This document shows, piece by piece, positions 42,954-44,349 of a DNA stretch of 44,349 nt. The notes beneath the pieces were generated by a model. That model saw only the letters and a program-made list of their open reading frames with translations. It was not told the DNA's origin and searched no databases. Both the position numbers and the translations under genes were made by a program. Numbering within the stretch: position 1 is the stretch's first letter; each line of letters starts with the position of its first letter. Source of the DNA: an uncultured Flavobacteriales bacterium (GTDB lineage: Bacteria; Bacteroidota; Bacteroidia; UBA10329). The stretch covers positions 1-44,349 of the forward strand of contig CALCGD010000150.1 of NCBI GenBank assembly GCA_937900875.1, given 5' to 3'.

Positions 42954-43903
42954 AACCCTTCTATCAAGTCAACGATTTTACTCATTTCGCTAACCCCGTA
43001 ACGCTGATCAATGGGTAGAGCTACCAAGTTATTAATTAGTTCAGCGCTTAAAGAATTAGGTTCAGATAGAATGTTTTTGTTTGGCCAATACTTAGCAGAA
43101 TAAACTTGATTTTCATTTAGTTTTTTTCTTAAATCAACCCCATTATTAATCCAGTAAGGATAAACCATGGGCACAGCCTCATCAGATAAATCGATACTTA
43201 GCCGATTAGATATGCCTAATTTATTGTGTAGCCATCCGAAGTTTTCACGCCTTATTCTTGCAGTAGTGTCATAGTCAATTCCAGCTAAAATGGCTTGAGT
43301 AAGATTCGACATTCTCTTCACCTCTAAAGTGCTTAGCAATTCCTCGTTTTGTTGATAGTCGAGGTAGCCACTTTCCGCTGTATAGTCTGAGCGCTCTAAT
43401 AAATGGTTATATCTGTTGGCAGATTTATCCTGAGAAAGTCCATCGGTAGAAATGCCTTGAGCATATAAGTATGCTCCATCGCTTACTCCGAAGAATTTAC
43501 GAGCAGAGTAAAAAGTGTCAATTCCATCGGTAGGCGATGCGAAAAAAGCCTGTGCATTATCAACAATTACATTCTTATAGCTGGTCGATAATTTCTGACA
43601 ATAGTTGGTTTTTAATCCGAAGTAATTTGTGTAGATGAGAACCTCATTAGATTCTAGTTTAAGGAGGTTTGTATCTATCTCCAAATCTGAATTTATCTCA
43701 TAATATTCTACCTGAATATTGAGTTTTACGATAGGTTCTAAAACGGCATCGCACGTGTAAAACGGCACAAATACTTTTTTATATCCACGTTCAAACAAAA
43801 TTAATTGAAGAGCATTCCTGCCGGTATTAATAGCAAATGCCGATTTGTGAAACTCTCCAGAGCTGCTTAATTCTAACTCAAAATAACCTCCTATTGCACT
43901 CAT
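42947..43903 (-). CDS. DegT/DnrJ-type PLP-dependent enzyme, short form
   Basis: A 318-residue fold-type I PLP protein, shorter than the usual 360-400. The DegT/DnrJ/EryC1/StrS layout is visible as FAINTGRNALQLIL (23-36), KVFVPFYTCDAVLEPI (43-58) and VIVDNAQAFFAS (112-123, Asp115). The PLP-lysine region YSARKFFGVSDGAYLY (132-147) has Lys136. LVALPIDQRYGVSEMSKIVDLI closes the protein like the final helix of the family. The usual reaction is transfer of an amino group to a keto sugar nucleotide. The atypical NTGR and SARK motifs make a changed substrate possible. It overlaps the WbqC-type gene by four bases and the sulfotransferase gene by seven. Confidence 0.78.
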   Translation of the reverse strand: MSAIGGYFELELSSSGEFHKSAFAINTGRNALQLILFERGYKKVFVPFYTCDAVLEPIVKLNIQVEYYEINSDLEIDTNLLKLESNEVLIYTNYFGLKTNYCQKLSTSYKNVIVDNAQAFFASPTDGIDTFYSARKFFGVSDGAYLYAQGISTDGLSQDKSANRYNHLLERSDYTAESGYLDYQQNEELLSTLEVKRMSNLTQAILAGIDYDTTARIRRENFGWLHNKLGISNRLSIDLSDEAVPMVYPYWINNGVDLRKKLNENQVYSAKYWPNKNILSEPNSLSAELINNLVALPIDQRYGVSEMSKIVDLIEGLC

Positions 43904-44349
43904 TCCAATGAATAATTAGAAAGCATGTTTTTTACTTCATCTTTTGAACAAAACATGAGTACATCTAAAATTGATAAGGATGGTTGAAAGCTCTGATTAT
44001 ATTGGTTATAGGGAGATATTTTTGATTGAATGAACTTTAATTCGACTCCGTTTTTTTTAAAAAAAGAGGGGTCATACAATGCCTTTCCACCACTGGCATT
44101 GATATATGTAGTTGCCCCCTCTTTTGCACATATATCAAGTACTCGGTTTGGCCCACTCAATTCGATGTTATCGTAGATTTCTGACGAATTAATAACCACT
44201 GTGCTGATTTCAAGATATTCTTTGCATCTCAATAGGCTCTCACGAGCTAGGTCGGCTATGAACGAATCCTTCTTTTCAATTGTTTTCTGTACAAATGGGA
44301 AAACACTATTAAAATGAGGTGCTTTACTATAGGTTTGTTCTATAGTTCG
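43900..44349 (-). CDS. WbqC family protein, N-terminus cut by the window edge
   Basis: The frame is open to the very end of the window, so at least 150 codons are present and the N-terminus lies outside. A TTG at 44232 is not the start, because the residues before it (TIEQTYSKAPHFNSVFPFVQ) are typical of the family. The later part has YINASGGKALYDPSFFKKNG and FQPSLSILDVLMFCSKDEV, both hallmarks of WbqC-like proteins. These occur in O-antigen and other glycan loci and have no settled function. It is coupled to the PLP enzyme gene by ATGA. A role in modifying or placing the amino sugar made by that enzyme is only an inference. Confidence 0.85.
   Translation of the reverse strand, partial: RTIEQTYSKAPHFNSVFPFVQKTIEKKDSFIADLARESLLRCKEYLEISTVVINSSEIYDNIELSGPNRVLDICAKEGATTYINASGGKALYDPSFFKKNGVELKFIQSKISPYNQYNQSFQPSLSILDVLMFCSKDEVKNMLSNYSLE

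Noticed and set aside
43900-44232. Complete 110-residue gene starting with TTG at 44232
   Set aside because: The frame stays open to the window end and the upstream residues fit the WbqC family, so this is a truncated view of a longer gene.
1-44349. Search by eye for tRNA or rRNA genes, CRISPR arrays, insertion sequences, prophage genes and riboswitches
   Set aside because: No cloverleaf-like T-loop with matching arms, no regular direct repeats, no transposase or integrase and no long structured leader was seen. The coding density leaves almost no room for them.

Overview
The window looks like a chromosomal segment of a low-to-moderate GC member of the Bacteroidota, probably Flavobacteriales. 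Four things point there. A promoter of the TTTG-N19-TAnnTTTG type precedes rpmH. One protein ends in a gliding-motility-type (type IX secretion, type B) sorting domain. Families largely typical of the phylum are present (DUF4834, DUF4783, YfhO, an M1 peptidase of Bacteroidota type). The carB product is about 938 residues and ends before the usual regulatory domain. I cannot name the genus.

Left part (1-8.1 kb): rpmH, with a well-formed promoter and a bidirectional terminator, converges with an alpha/beta-hydrolase gene. A rightward run follows: carB, a small DUF4834 protein, a YfhO-type polytopic membrane protein and a GT4 glycosyltransferase. From 8.2 to 13 kb come a large secreted FG-GAP/repeat protein with a type IX sorting domain and a Wzx-like flippase.

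Middle (13-24.6 kb): a leftward sulfotransferase/SDR pair is divergent from a GT4 gene. Next is a conserved leftward housekeeping operon (DUF4783, nadC, yihY-type, M1 peptidase, DUF2147), with rlmH facing away from it. The M1 protein carries a long C-terminal extension that looks like an outer-membrane beta-barrel. A GT4 gene and a polytopic, possibly Wzy-like protein follow.

Right part (24.6-44.3 kb): this is a dense glycan-assembly region. It holds asnB, three further GT4 genes, an asparagine-synthetase-like protein without the glutaminase cysteine, a CapA-type protein translationally coupled to a GT2-like gene, and a long leftward series. In transcription order the series reads: WbqC-type (cut by the window edge), DegT-type PLP enzyme, second sulfotransferase, six GT2-fold genes, methyltransferase, GT2, GT4.

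Together, 14 glycosyltransferases, a flippase, a polymerase candidate, two sulfotransferases, sugar-modifying enzymes and two asparagine-synthetase homologues suggest synthesis of a complex surface glycan that is probably sulfated and may carry amides or amino groups. It may be relevant that type IX cargo proteins can be anchored to a surface lipopolysaccharide in this phylum, but nothing here proves that link. Coding density is very high. No gene-free stretch exceeds about 150 bases, most convergent genes abut or overlap, and I see no tRNA, rRNA, CRISPR, insertion sequence or phage gene.
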